From positions 1-31,245 of the IMG/VR virus record IMGVR_UViG_3300034788_000077: a stretch of DNA of 31,245 nt; one strand, given 5' to 3'. Position numbers and translations under genes: made by a program. The first letter of the stretch is position 1. Every line of letters starts with the position of its first letter. This stretch comes from a virus. Below, piece by piece: positions 24,201-31,098 of the stretch. The notes beneath the pieces were generated by a model. The model was not told the origin of the DNA, searched no databases, and worked only from the letters and a program-made list of their open reading frames with translations.

Positions 24201-24842
24201 CCTGTCACTTTCCAGAAGAAATTGACATCACAGGATACAATTCAAACTGTCAACTTTACACTGTCTAATGATGATGGCACGGTGTTGAGAAACATCTTGA
24301 TGGCAGAAGAATTGGCAAATGGTAATCCTGACGTTGATGCTACTGAAGCATACAACTCTGGTGACATCTGCTATAACATTGACTGGACTCCTGGTACATT
24401 CTTGGGTTGGATTTACGACTCAGGCACATGGTATAAGTGGGGTCTAAGTGACACTGCTCCTATCACCTCAAATAGATTTAGTGGTGAAACTCATTATGGT
24501 ATTGGCATTGCACCTGACGCTGCCAATCGTATGAAGATTGCTGGTAACGTGATGGTTAGCGGCGATATTGATGTTACTGGTAAATATGGGTGTGCTGATA
24601 AATACTCATTGGCGACTGGTATTGGTAATGGAAACAATGGTGTGATGTATACAGGCAATGGATCAACTACATCCTTTGCTATCTCACCTGGTCATAATGC
24701 ATATTCGTTACTTGTATTCTTGAATGGTGTTTGCCAACGTCCTGGGACTGACTACACAGTTACTGCTAACGCTGTAGACTTCTCGGTTGGCACTATTCCT
24801 CAAACTGGAGACAACATTCAAATCCGTGAATTGGTTATCTAA
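21264..24842 (+). CDS. Giant tail-fibre-like virion protein with beta-helix-type N-terminal region
   Basis: The 1192-residue product has an N-terminal region resembling pectate-lyase-like right-handed beta-helix fibre proteins: NPDDFDASDAFDNRGNSALR, PFKTLQRAFLEVARFSYRVG, DAFSIYLYPSEYVIDNRPG, GGVIVPRGCSVVGSDLRRTK. Long beta-rich segments follow (about 200-1000), including SVFAVGFGDHFFSESGGDLS near 470. The extreme C-terminus has a small domain (about 1125-1192: MYTGNGSTTSFAISPGHNAY, LLVFLNGVCQRPGTDYTV, GDNIQIRELVI) that looks like a terminal adhesion or folding domain common on cyanophage fibres. Family knowledge suggests a virion structural protein or fibre that binds the host surface. The beta-helix and the C-terminal domain are by-eye calls. 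The start has a good AAGGA site and late promoter 21233-21239. Confidence 0.78.
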   Translation: MALTRLKNIITSRTGRIIYVNPDDFDASDAFDNRGNSALRPFKTLQRAFLEVARFSYRVGLSNDEFDAFSIYLYPSEYVIDNRPGLADYNQIQPFNENTNFDLTSASNELYKFNSTRGGVIVPRGCSVVGSDLRRTKIIPKYVPYPTVQGSLGITAANEPLPSAIFRVTGGCYFWQASFFDGDNTGVYYRDDLSQIAPNFSHHKLTCFEYANVTDLELYYQKISKGYAVIPDTSGLVSQDQLQPRVEENRIVGPISDEFAVSQIIRNGQTATAFTVDELGNPKNHGFSVGVAVNISGVTGPTDQDALLYNGSFLVTSAQGNQFTYQMSAEPSGNALGSNVLVKVEIDTVDSASPYVFNMSLRSVWGINGMHADGAEATGFKSMVVAQFTGISLQKDDRAFVLYNPNTGNYEAQAAGSGAHINGLCKYRKGWRHVHIHASNDAFIQVVSVFAVGFGDHFFSESGGDLSITNSNSNFGNTSLRSKGFKAASFTKDKAGQITHVIPPKSLSDVDEISINWVTIDITKTRSVADPTKLFLYGYTTETGRPPSKVQGYTVGARRDDVNTPDRIYVLLLASGASEPTAHYADINPSGKSVTGTRAGDDDSPLKWDSSNNQWYLQVDGNGAQNTIYTTLQANSIYQNLGFTPTTYIRRVPDARNLVDRVYRYRYVLDKDAFPVPREPITGFVIQPRSSETNSPSYSKTYYIYATETYQTFERGVTDGIYYLTLLNASVSPSTSNFNDFFFSQQTVDLYPAFDRDNPVADPAASVSVADNETLGLVRTTDGASPVPNEDTERSITKETSQFYLLESENNLGYNTTSNVLNGISVTARLGEAEDRKIPLKLNADNSVQPILCELRRYSILRASGHTFEYLGFGPGNYSTAFPSTQVEVLTPAQVRLSQSLKEAAGVAYYSGVNSDGELFVGNQVINPVTGQITNEDIAQLNVLGEEGTTIETFSELVLTDKLTVIGGASNQLESVFSGPVTFQKKLTSQDTIQTVNFTLSNDDGTVLRNILMAEELANGNPDVDATEAYNSGDICYNIDWTPGTFLGWIYDSGTWYKWGLSDTAPITSNRFSGETHYGIGIAPDAANRMKIAGNVMVSGDIDVTGKYGCADKYSLATGIGNGNNGVMYTGNGSTTSFAISPGHNAYSLLVFLNGVCQRPGTDYTVTANAVDFSVGTIPQTGDNIQIRELVI

Positions 24843-24844
24843 AA

Positions 24845-24851
24845 ATAAATA
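24845..24851 (+). promoter_or_regulatory. Late promoter before the 24874 gene
   Basis: ATAAATA lies just after the stop of the giant fibre gene and 22 bases before the next ATG. Confidence 0.5.
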
Positions 24852-24873
24852 GTTAAACTAATCGGGGTCTAGA

Positions 24874-25731
24874 ATGTCCACCAAAATTATAGGAAATCAG
24901 ATTGATCAGGTTACCCGTGCTATTATTGAAGCACTGCAGGTAACCGAGCAGATCAACCTGCCTTCTCTAAACCAATCCCAAGTTAATGCTCTAGGCACAC
25001 CTGCTTACGGTACTTTGGTGTATAACAACACCGAAGACATGGCACAAATCTATAAGCAGGATGCTGCTCAAGGTGTGCCAGGATGGGATGATGTGGGTGG
25101 TGGTGGTCCTTCACTTGGTGAAGACTCTATCATCAGGACAAACGGAAAGAATATCCAAGAGAATATAACTGTTGGTGCAACTGCTAACGGTGGTCCTGAA
25201 TTTGCCAACGGTGCCACGATTGGACCTGTGCAAATTGATAATGGTTTCACAGTTACTGTTGAGAATGGTGCTTCATGGAACATCATTGGTGAGGAAGACT
25301 CCAGCACTGCTGAATTCCAAGAGATTACATCTGGTAATATCACTAGCACAGGGACTCTACATTTTTCTGAAACTAAAGAGAGTATAACTTTCTATAACAC
25401 TAGCGGTAATATCACTCACGATTTTAATAACAATAACGTCATCTTTGTAGAAAAAAGTGGTGGTGGTAATTTCACCCTAAGTATTAACAATATGCCCACA
25501 GACAACGCGGCATATACAATCACTGTTGTTATTAACGATGCTGGTGGCACAGGTGTCCCAACAACAGTTAATGTTGATGGTCAACAGCAAACAATTAAGT
25601 GGGCAGGCGGTAGTGCTCCTGGTCACAGTGGTGGTGCTGTTTGTGTCGTATCTTTGTCATTTATTGCATTCAACACTGGCACAACAGGTCAGTTTACAGT
25701 ATTAGGAAGTGGAGGAAACTACGAGACATGA
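24874..25731 (+). CDS. Tail-fibre-associated structural protein
   Basis: The 285-residue product begins with an N-terminal stretch MSTKIIGNQIDQVTRAIIEA then LPSLNQSQVNALGTPAYGTL and VYNNTEDMAQIYKQ, the GTPAYGTLVYNNT-type motif seen at the start of many phage fibre proteins. The middle has repeated strand-turn elements (SSTAEFQEITSGNITSTGTL) and the C-terminal half has NFTLSINNMPTDNAAYTITV, VNVDGQQQTIKWAGGSAPG and GTTGQFTVLGSGGNYET, a beta-sandwich-like ending with a Trp-Ala-Gly-Gly segment. It overlaps the next gene by ATGA, so it is coupled to the glycine-rich adhesin-like gene. A fibre shaft or tip role is inferred. Confidence 0.7.
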   Translation: MSTKIIGNQIDQVTRAIIEALQVTEQINLPSLNQSQVNALGTPAYGTLVYNNTEDMAQIYKQDAAQGVPGWDDVGGGGPSLGEDSIIRTNGKNIQENITVGATANGGPEFANGATIGPVQIDNGFTVTVENGASWNIIGEEDSSTAEFQEITSGNITSTGTLHFSETKESITFYNTSGNITHDFNNNNVIFVEKSGGGNFTLSINNMPTDNAAYTITVVINDAGGTGVPTTVNVDGQQQTIKWAGGSAPGHSGGAVCVVSLSFIAFNTGTTGQFTVLGSGGNYET

Positions 25732-26684
25732 GTATTGGATTTAGTGGTAGTAAATCTGCACTTGGTGCAACTATTGGCACCAAAGGTGGTGGTGGAGCTG
25801 GCGGTGGAGCTGGCGGCGGTGGTATCCCTGTATCATTCTCTGGTCAGTATCAGGCAGATGCATCTGGTGGATCTACGATTACAATCAATGCTGAGTCAAA
25901 TGGTGGCACAGGATATGATGACATTACAATGACTGTCAATGCACCTATCACTGCCACAATGTATATGTGGGGAGCAGGTGGTGGCGGCACTAAAAGATCT
26001 GGTGGTCAGACAGGTGGAGGTGGTGGATATTCCACTGGACAATATACTTTCCAACCTGGCACATATAGGGTTATGGTAGGTGGAGCAGGTGAAGGTGGAT
26101 CTCAGTCTCCTTCGCCCAATGATGCCTACAGAGGAAACAATACTGGCGGTGGTGACTCTGGTGCTAACACTGGAGGCAACGGCGACGGTGGTGGAGGCGG
26201 TGGTTTGACTGGTGTCTTCTCATCCTCATATTCATATAGTAATGCAATCATCATCGCTGGAGGCGGTGGTGGTGGATCAGGTGACACTGCTAACGGCGGT
26301 GGTGGCGGTGGGTCATCAGGCAATAATGCTGGTAACTGCTGCTCTCGTGGTGGCGGTGGTGGATCCCAGAATGGTGGTGGATCTGCTGGTAACGCTGGTG
26401 CTAACGGTAGCTCAGGTACTCAACTTAACGGTGGCAACGGTGGTAGCACTGGTGCTGGCGGAGGTGGAGGTTACTGGGGCGGTGGCGGCGGTGGTTCGTC
26501 AGGTCCTGGCGCTGGTGGCGGTGGATCAGGTTACATCGGTGGAGTCAGTGGTGGATCTATGTCTAATGGGTCTACTGGTGGTAACTCTGCTACAGGTAGT
26601 AACAGACCTAGCAGCAGTGTTGGACGCGGCGGTAACTCTGGCGGTCGTGGAGGCGGCGGAGCAATCGTTTTTGTATTCTCATAA
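25728..26684 (+). CDS. Glycine-rich adhesin-like tail-fibre tip protein
   Basis: A 318-residue product from ATG 25728 (the frame is open further upstream, but that start would lie inside the previous gene). It opens MSIGFSGSKSALGATIGTKG and is dominated by Gly runs. The middle (about 85-120) has TMYMWGAGGGG, YTFQPGTYRVMVGGAGEGG, a Gly-rich fibre-tip domain type, followed by about 200 residues of GGG/GGN/GSSG repeats and a final hydrophobic strand GGGAIVFVFS. A Cys pair (NCCS) lies near the middle. This composition recalls S16-type gp38 adhesins, whose polyglycine II helices present variable loops to receptors. The call is by composition and position only. The late promoter 26681-26687 contains its stop codon. 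Confidence 0.72.
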   Translation: MSIGFSGSKSALGATIGTKGGGGAGGGAGGGGIPVSFSGQYQADASGGSTITINAESNGGTGYDDITMTVNAPITATMYMWGAGGGGTKRSGGQTGGGGGYSTGQYTFQPGTYRVMVGGAGEGGSQSPSPNDAYRGNNTGGGDSGANTGGNGDGGGGGGLTGVFSSSYSYSNAIIIAGGGGGGSGDTANGGGGGGSSGNNAGNCCSRGGGGGSQNGGGSAGNAGANGSSGTQLNGGNGGSTGAGGGGGYWGGGGGGSSGPGAGGGGSGYIGGVSGGSMSNGSTGGNSATGSNRPSSSVGRGGNSGGRGGGGAIVFVFS

Positions 26685-26687
26685 ATA
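26681..26687 (+). promoter_or_regulatory. Late promoter containing the stop codon of the glycine-rich gene
   Basis: ATAAATA includes the TAA stop at 26682-26684 and lies 22 bases before the 26709 start. Confidence 0.55.
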
Positions 26688-26708
26688 AAACGTAGGAATT
26701 AAAGCAGC

Positions 26709-27518
26709 ATGGCACAGCTAAATGTAAACGCTATTAAAGACTTAGGTGGTATCGGTGGATTCACCCTGTCTAGTGGTGGATTGACTGCTAACGGCACATT
26801 GACCGTTACTAACATCACAGTGGACGGCACTATCGCTGGATCGTCTCAATATATTATTCCTAACCCTTCTTCATATCAGGGTAAATTCTTGACCACTAAC
26901 GGATCATCACTTCAATGGGGTGATTTGAGTAGTGCTGCTGGTGTTAGATCCATGCAAGTGTGGACTTCTAATGGTACTTGGAGCAGACCATCTGGTGTTA
27001 AAACCATTATGGTCACTGTGACAGGTGCAGGTGGTGGAGGTAGCGGACACTGCGAATCTGGTGGTGCTGGTGGCACTGCACAGAGGCAGATTGACGTGAC
27101 CAATGTATCATCGGTCTCAGTCAGTGTAGGTAACCCAGGTGGAGGTACTAACTATTCTGGTTGTGGTGGCAGTGGAAACACTTCCTCCTTTGGATCCTAT
27201 TGCAGTGCAGGTGGTGGACTCGGTGCCAACTGTAGTCAACAGCACGCAGGCGGATACGGTGGTAACGGATCTGGTGGATCCCTCAACATCTATGGAGGTG
27301 GAGGTAACGGACACGGGTCACACTACTCATATGGTAACCACACCGCAGGAGTGAGTTACTTCGGTGGGACACAACCATCTTCTCATGGTCAATCAAACTA
27401 TTCTCACAGACACCAGTCTCATTGTGCATGGGGCGCTGGTGGTAATGGTGCTCAGCACGGTAACAGAGGTGCTAGAGGACGTGAGGGTGTAGTTGTTGTC
27501 CATGAATTCTACGGATAA
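26709..27518 (+). CDS. Tail-fibre tip paralogue 1 (Gly/Cys/His-rich)
   Basis: First of three tandem paralogues, 269 residues. The N-terminal 80 residues (MAQLNVNAIKDLGGIGGFTL, LTVTNITVDGTIAGSSQYII) are beta-rich fibre-type sequence. RSMQVWTSNGTWSRPSGVK begins a domain at about residue 80 with VTVTGAGGGGSGHCES, then VGNPGGGTNYSGCGG, FGSYCSA, CSQQHAGG, a GNGHGSHYSYGNH stretch, and near the end YSHRHQSHCAWGAGG. Four Cys and several His recur at matching positions in the other two copies. The domain pattern (VWTSNGTW.RP.GV..I.V...GAGGGG) is that of Gly-rich fibre tip domains. Metal binding by the HxHxxH cluster is a hypothesis, suggested by the iron-binding HxH of T4 gp37. TAGGA ribosome site. 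Confidence 0.75.
   Translation: MAQLNVNAIKDLGGIGGFTLSSGGLTANGTLTVTNITVDGTIAGSSQYIIPNPSSYQGKFLTTNGSSLQWGDLSSAAGVRSMQVWTSNGTWSRPSGVKTIMVTVTGAGGGGSGHCESGGAGGTAQRQIDVTNVSSVSVSVGNPGGGTNYSGCGGSGNTSSFGSYCSAGGGLGANCSQQHAGGYGGNGSGGSLNIYGGGGNGHGSHYSYGNHTAGVSYFGGTQPSSHGQSNYSHRHQSHCAWGAGGNGAQHGNRGARGREGVVVVHEFYG
27451..27484 (+). repeat. 34-base identical block shared by fibre-tip paralogues 1 and 2
   Basis: Positions 27451-27484 and 28281-28314 are identical, exactly 830 bases apart, in the 3' coding ends of the first two paralogues. Flanking bases differ on both sides. The third paralogue has diverged here. This suggests recent gene conversion or duplication. Confidence 0.8.
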
Positions 27519-27521
27519 ATA
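27515..27521 (+). promoter_or_regulatory. Late promoter overlapping the stop of paralogue 1
   Basis: ATAAATA in GGATAAATAC contains the TAA stop at 27516-27518 and lies 17 bases before the next ATG, which has a strong AAAGGA site. Confidence 0.55.
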
Positions 27522-27538
27522 CTAAAAAAAGGACGATT

Positions 27539-28348
27539 ATGTCACAGATTAGAGTATCATCTATTAAAGATCTTTCTGATACGTCTGGATTTCTCCTCTC
27601 GACAGGTAAAATCCATGCTATCGGGACGTTGACGGTCTCTAATATCGTCATCAACGGTAAGATCTCGGGTAATAGTGATTATATTATTCCTAACATGTCT
27701 GGTAACGCAGGCAAATACCTGAGAGCAGGTGCATCTGGTCTGGAATGGGCAAGCGCAGGTGGTGGATCTGGTATTAGATCTATGCAAGTGTGGACATCTA
27801 ACGGCACTTGGACTAGACCTAGTAACTGTAAATCTATCATCGTGACTGTCACTGGAGCAGGTGGCGGTGGCAGTGGTCACTGTGAATCAGCAGGTGCAGG
27901 TGGCACCTCTGAGAGAGTTATTGATGTGACTAATGTGTCCTCAGTTTCTGTTACTGTTGGTAATCCTGGCGGTGGCACAAACTATGCAGGATGTGGTGGT
28001 AATGGTAACACCTCATCGTTTGGTAGTTATTGCTCTGCATCTGGTGGATATGGCGCTAATTGTCGTCAACAGCACGCAGGTGGCATCGGTGGTAATGGAT
28101 CAGGTGGTAGTTTGAATGTATATGGTGGTGGTGGCAATGGTCACGGATCACACCATAGTTACGGTAACCACTCATCTGGTAGATCATATTATGGTGGTGG
28201 ACAACCATCCTCCCACGGACAAAGCAACTATGCCCATAGACACCAATCTCATGCTGCATGGGGTGCTGGTGGAAACGGATCTCAGCACGGTAACAGAGGT
28301 GCTAGAGGACGTGAAGGTGTTGTCGTGGTACAGGAATTCTTCGGATAA
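27539..28348 (+). CDS. Tail-fibre tip paralogue 2 (Gly/Cys/His-rich)
   Basis: Second tandem paralogue, 269 residues. The N-terminal part (MSQIRVSSIKDLSDTSGFLL) differs most from its neighbours. The C-terminal domain from RSMQVWTSNGTWTRPSNCK onward is very similar to paralogue 1, including GHCES, NYAGCGG, FGSYCSA, GANCRQQHAGG, NGHGSHHSYGNH and HRHQSHAAW (233-241). An extra Cys (SNC) follows the Trp motif. It shares a 34-base identical DNA block with paralogue 1. It probably forms or caps a fibre; whether the three products assemble together or are alternatives cannot be told from sequence. Confidence 0.75.
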   Translation: MSQIRVSSIKDLSDTSGFLLSTGKIHAIGTLTVSNIVINGKISGNSDYIIPNMSGNAGKYLRAGASGLEWASAGGGSGIRSMQVWTSNGTWTRPSNCKSIIVTVTGAGGGGSGHCESAGAGGTSERVIDVTNVSSVSVTVGNPGGGTNYAGCGGNGNTSSFGSYCSASGGYGANCRQQHAGGIGGNGSGGSLNVYGGGGNGHGSHHSYGNHSSGRSYYGGGQPSSHGQSNYAHRHQSHAAWGAGGNGSQHGNRGARGREGVVVVQEFFG

Positions 28349-28351
28349 ATA
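28345..28351 (+). promoter_or_regulatory. Late promoter overlapping the stop of paralogue 2
   Basis: ATAAATA in GGATAAATAC contains the TAA stop at 28346-28348 and lies 19 bases before the 28371 start. The same layout is found before paralogue 2. Confidence 0.55.
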
Positions 28352-28370
28352 CTAAGTCAGGCATTACGAA

Positions 28371-29174
28371 ATGAGCGTCTTAAAAGTTACTACAGTACAA
28401 GATCCCTCTGGTGTTGGTGGTTTTACTCTCAACAGCGGATCTATTACTGCAAATGGTGAATTGAAGGTCCAAAACCTCAATATCAACGGCAGCATTTCGG
28501 GGTCGTCTAACTATGTGATTCCATCATTCCAGAGTGGTAGATATCTCTCCACAGATGGCAGCAACCTGACATGGGCAGCAGTTTCTGCTACTGGTGGATT
28601 CAGATCCATGCAAGTATGGACATCTAATGGCACTTGGAATAGACCATCTGGTGTTGGATCAATTAAAGTCGTCGTAGTTGGTGCTGGCGGTGGTGGCAGT
28701 GGTTACACTGAATCTGCTGGTGCTGGTGGTTGCTCACAAAGAGTGATCGATGTAACTAACACAAGCAGTGTTTCTGTTACTGTTGGTAATCCAGGTGGTG
28801 GCACTAACTATTCTGGTTGCGGTGGTAACGGCAACTCATCAAGTTTTGGATCATTCTGCTCAGCATCGGGCGGATATGGTGCCAACTGTCGTCAACAACA
28901 TGCTGGTGGAATTGGCGGCAACGGATCAGGTGGTAACCTGAATATCTATGGTGGCGGTGGAAACGGTCATGGATCTTATCACTCTTATGGTAACCATGAG
29001 TCAGGATCTTCCTATATGGGTGGATCACAACCATCATCACACAACCAGTCAAACTATTCTCATAGACACCAATCCCATGCTGCATGGGGCTCTGGAGGTA
29101 ACGGATCAAGAAACTCTAACCGTGGAGCAAGAGGTCGAGAGGGTGTCGTTGTAGTTTACGAATACTACAGCTAA
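28371..29174 (+). CDS. Tail-fibre tip paralogue 3 (Gly/Cys/His-rich)
   Basis: Third tandem paralogue, 267 residues. It opens MSVLKVTTVQDPSGVGGFTL, INGSISGSSNYVIPS, and carries RSMQVWTSNGTWNRPSGVG at the domain boundary. Cys use differs: the first Cys site is Tyr-Thr (GSGYTES) and a GGCSQR Cys is added, while NYSGCGG, FGSFCSA, GANCRQQHAGG and YSHRHQSHAAW are kept. NNSxG and RNSNRGARGREGVVVVYEYY differ from copies 1 and 2 at the end, so it diverged earlier. Likely a fibre tip or adhesin. A late promoter follows its stop. Confidence 0.75.
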   Translation: MSVLKVTTVQDPSGVGGFTLNSGSITANGELKVQNLNINGSISGSSNYVIPSFQSGRYLSTDGSNLTWAAVSATGGFRSMQVWTSNGTWNRPSGVGSIKVVVVGAGGGGSGYTESAGAGGCSQRVIDVTNTSSVSVTVGNPGGGTNYSGCGGNGNSSSFGSFCSASGGYGANCRQQHAGGIGGNGSGGNLNIYGGGGNGHGSYHSYGNHESGSSYMGGSQPSSHNQSNYSHRHQSHAAWGSGGNGSRNSNRGARGREGVVVVYEYYS

Positions 29175-29180
29175 TAAATA
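29174..29180 (+). promoter_or_regulatory. Late promoter before the 29205 gene
   Basis: ATAAATA shares its first base with the stop of paralogue 3 and lies 24 bases before the 29205 ATG, which has an AGAGG ribosome site. Confidence 0.5.
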
Positions 29181-29204
29181 ACAACGTAGAGGTTTTAATC
29201 TATC

Positions 29205-29633
29205 ATGGCTAAATGGGCAATCTGTAACGCACAAACAGGTCAATTAAATGACATTTGTGACGAAGAAGATAAATTCGAGATCTTTGAAGGTCCCGATGCT
29301 GACTTGAAGTGGGTGCCAGTCCCTGATGACTGCACTTATGAGCACACAATGATCAACGGAGTGGTCGTCCACAGAGATGATCTTGAGGATCATAGAGAGC
29401 GTGCTACTGTAACTCGTGTCCTTGCTTACGGATCTATTGGTGAGCAACTTGACATGCAATTTGCAGATGCTGCTAATGGCACTACGACATGGAAAGACCA
29501 TGTTGCTAATGTGAAGGCAACCACAACAGCACCTAGCAGTGTCCCTGAGTTTGTACCTAATCCTAAGCACACACAACTCGAAGGACGTAAAGCATGGGAT
29601 CCATGGGTTGACAACTGGACGCCACCAGGATAA
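29205..29633 (+). CDS. Tail-fibre-associated protein, possible fibre assembly factor
   Basis: The 142-residue product starts MAKWAICNAQTGQLNDICDE and carries, in its second half, RVLAYGSIGEQLDMQFADAA followed by WKDHVANVKATTTAP. This matches the YPSIGDQLDxLxxD...W...I..VK type of segment often found in small proteins encoded next to phage tail fibres, either assembly chaperones or short fibre components. The C-terminus is Pro/Trp-rich (KAWDPWVDNWTPPG). There is no signal or membrane segment. It follows the three paralogues with a late promoter (29174-29180) and precedes the halogenases. Assignment is from one segment and gene position. Confidence 0.65.
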   Translation: MAKWAICNAQTGQLNDICDEEDKFEIFEGPDADLKWVPVPDDCTYEHTMINGVVVHRDDLEDHRERATVTRVLAYGSIGEQLDMQFADAANGTTTWKDHVANVKATTTAPSSVPEFVPNPKHTQLEGRKAWDPWVDNWTPPG

Positions 29634-29636
29634 GAT
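29608..29636 (+). promoter_or_regulatory. Possible sigma-70 promoter for the halogenase genes
   Basis: A perfect TTGACA (29608-29613), a 17-base spacer and TAAGAT (29631-29636; four of six) lie at the end of the previous gene. Predicted start about 29643, 16 bases before the halogenase ATG. The -10 match is weak. Confidence 0.4.
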
Positions 29637-29658
29637 AGTCATCTAAAGACTTTATTAT

Positions 29659-31098
29659 ATGAAAATTTGTATTGTCGGGGGCGGATCGTCTGGTTGGATG
29701 ACCGCCTCTACCCTTGTGAAGGCATTCCCTCATTGGGATATTACACTAATTGAATCTCCTAAAGTCCCAACAGTTGGTGTAGGAGAGTCTACAACTCAGT
29801 ATTTCAGACAGTGGGTACATTTTCTAGGTCTTAAAGATAAAGACTGGATGCCTCATTGTGACGCAACATATAAGATTAGTGTAAGGTTTCATAACTTTCA
29901 TAAGGTTGGTGATGATCCTTGGCAATATCCTTTTGGTCCAGTAAGACAAGACATTCCACCTGATGTGTGGTGGTATGCTCAACACAAACGTGGATGGAGT
30001 AATGCCCTGTTTGCTCAAGATACTAATCTTGCGGCATATTGTGCTGAGAGAAATTTACTACCTGTTGATCACGAGCACTTTGAGATTCCTAAACACAGTG
30101 GATTCCATTTTGATGCAGTTAAGTTTGCAAACTGGTTGAGAGATAACTATGCTATCCCTCGTGGTGTCAAACGTATTGAAAAGCATGTTAGTAGATCAAT
30201 CATCATGGAAGATGATTATGATCTATTCTTTGATTGCACTGGATTCAAATCACTATTGAATGACAGTGAGTGGGTTGACTATAGTGAATTCCTACCTAAT
30301 AACAGGGCATGGGTAACACGTCTCCCTTACATAAACAAAGAGCAGGAGTTAAAACCTGTCACTGATTGCACTGCATTGTCGTCAGGATGGGTGTGGAATG
30401 TGCCAACATGGGAAAGAATTGGCACAGGATATAATTTCTGTGATAAGTATATCTCTGTGGAGGATGCATTGCATGAGTTTGCATCTCACCTCAAAGTTGA
30501 TACCAATGAGAAATTCAGACTGATAGAGTATAAGACAGGACGTAAGGAAAAGATCTGGAATGGTAGAGTTATTTCTATTGGTTTGAGTGCAGGATTCATC
30601 GAACCTCTAGAGTCAAATGGTCTGCTATCTACACATACATTCTTGACTCAATTCTGCCGAGTAATGGCAGGAAAGAATCATGTCACTCAGTTTATGAGAG
30701 ATACATTCAATCATAATTGTCACTTCAATTTTGATGGGTTTGCATCTTTTGTTGCACTGCATTATGCGTTGACTCAACGTAATGATTCACCATATTGGAG
30801 AGCAGTTTCTAATATCAAATATCCATATCGTGATCTGTTTAAGTCTGCTCAGGTCAGTTACATGGAGCAGTCAGTACATTTCCCCACTAAGATGACATGG
30901 GAAAATGATTCTTTATGGTGTGTAATGGCAGGGCATGGATGGAATCCATTCAATGATATAATTGATTCCGAGATGGATTTCTTTGGTGGTGTGCCTGAAG
31001 ATGCCTTCGCCAATACTTTTGAGGTCCAACCTTGGGAAGGTATAGATAGAATGACTACACCACTTAAGTATTATCAGAGGACATTGTATGCGAGTTGA
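29659..31098 (+). CDS. Flavin-dependent tryptophan-halogenase-family enzyme
   Basis: The 479-residue product is a flavin-dependent halogenase: MKICIVGGGSSGWMTAS (GxGxxG FAD-binding loop, G7-G12), VGVGESTT, DATYKISVRFHNF with K72 as the likely counterpart of catalytic Lys79 of PrnA, SGWVWNVP (W244-P249, the WxWxIP motif that blocks monooxygenase activity), and SAGFIEPLESNGL with E318/S319 as the likely counterparts of PrnA E346/S347. These enzymes use FADH2, O2 and halide to halogenate tryptophan or other aromatic compounds. A cyanophage relative (VirX1) has been shown to prefer iodide. FADH2 must be supplied by a reductase; none is in the window. Substrate is unknown. A candidate sigma-70 promoter precedes it, and the next gene overlaps its end by 11 bases. 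Confidence 0.9.
   Translation: MKICIVGGGSSGWMTASTLVKAFPHWDITLIESPKVPTVGVGESTTQYFRQWVHFLGLKDKDWMPHCDATYKISVRFHNFHKVGDDPWQYPFGPVRQDIPPDVWWYAQHKRGWSNALFAQDTNLAAYCAERNLLPVDHEHFEIPKHSGFHFDAVKFANWLRDNYAIPRGVKRIEKHVSRSIIMEDDYDLFFDCTGFKSLLNDSEWVDYSEFLPNNRAWVTRLPYINKEQELKPVTDCTALSSGWVWNVPTWERIGTGYNFCDKYISVEDALHEFASHLKVDTNEKFRLIEYKTGRKEKIWNGRVISIGLSAGFIEPLESNGLLSTHTFLTQFCRVMAGKNHVTQFMRDTFNHNCHFNFDGFASFVALHYALTQRNDSPYWRAVSNIKYPYRDLFKSAQVSYMEQSVHFPTKMTWENDSLWCVMAGHGWNPFNDIIDSEMDFFGGVPEDAFANTFEVQPWEGIDRMTTPLKYYQRTLYAS

Noticed and set aside
24598-24604. ATAAATA inside the 1192-residue gene
   Set aside because: It encodes DKYS within the fibre gene, is about 270 bases before the next gene, and a true late promoter lies at 24845.
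25641-25727. Upstream extension of the glycine-rich gene
   Set aside because: It would overlap the end of the 24874 gene by about 90 bases; the ATG at 25728 gives a normal ATGA junction.
26126-26323. Proline-rich minus-strand ORF
   Set aside because: It is the antisense of glycine codons (GGN read as NCC) and has no independent support.
25780-26670. DNA repeat array or CRISPR-like repeats in the glycine-rich gene
   Set aside because: The repeats are GGT/GGC glycine codons without constant repeat-spacer lengths.
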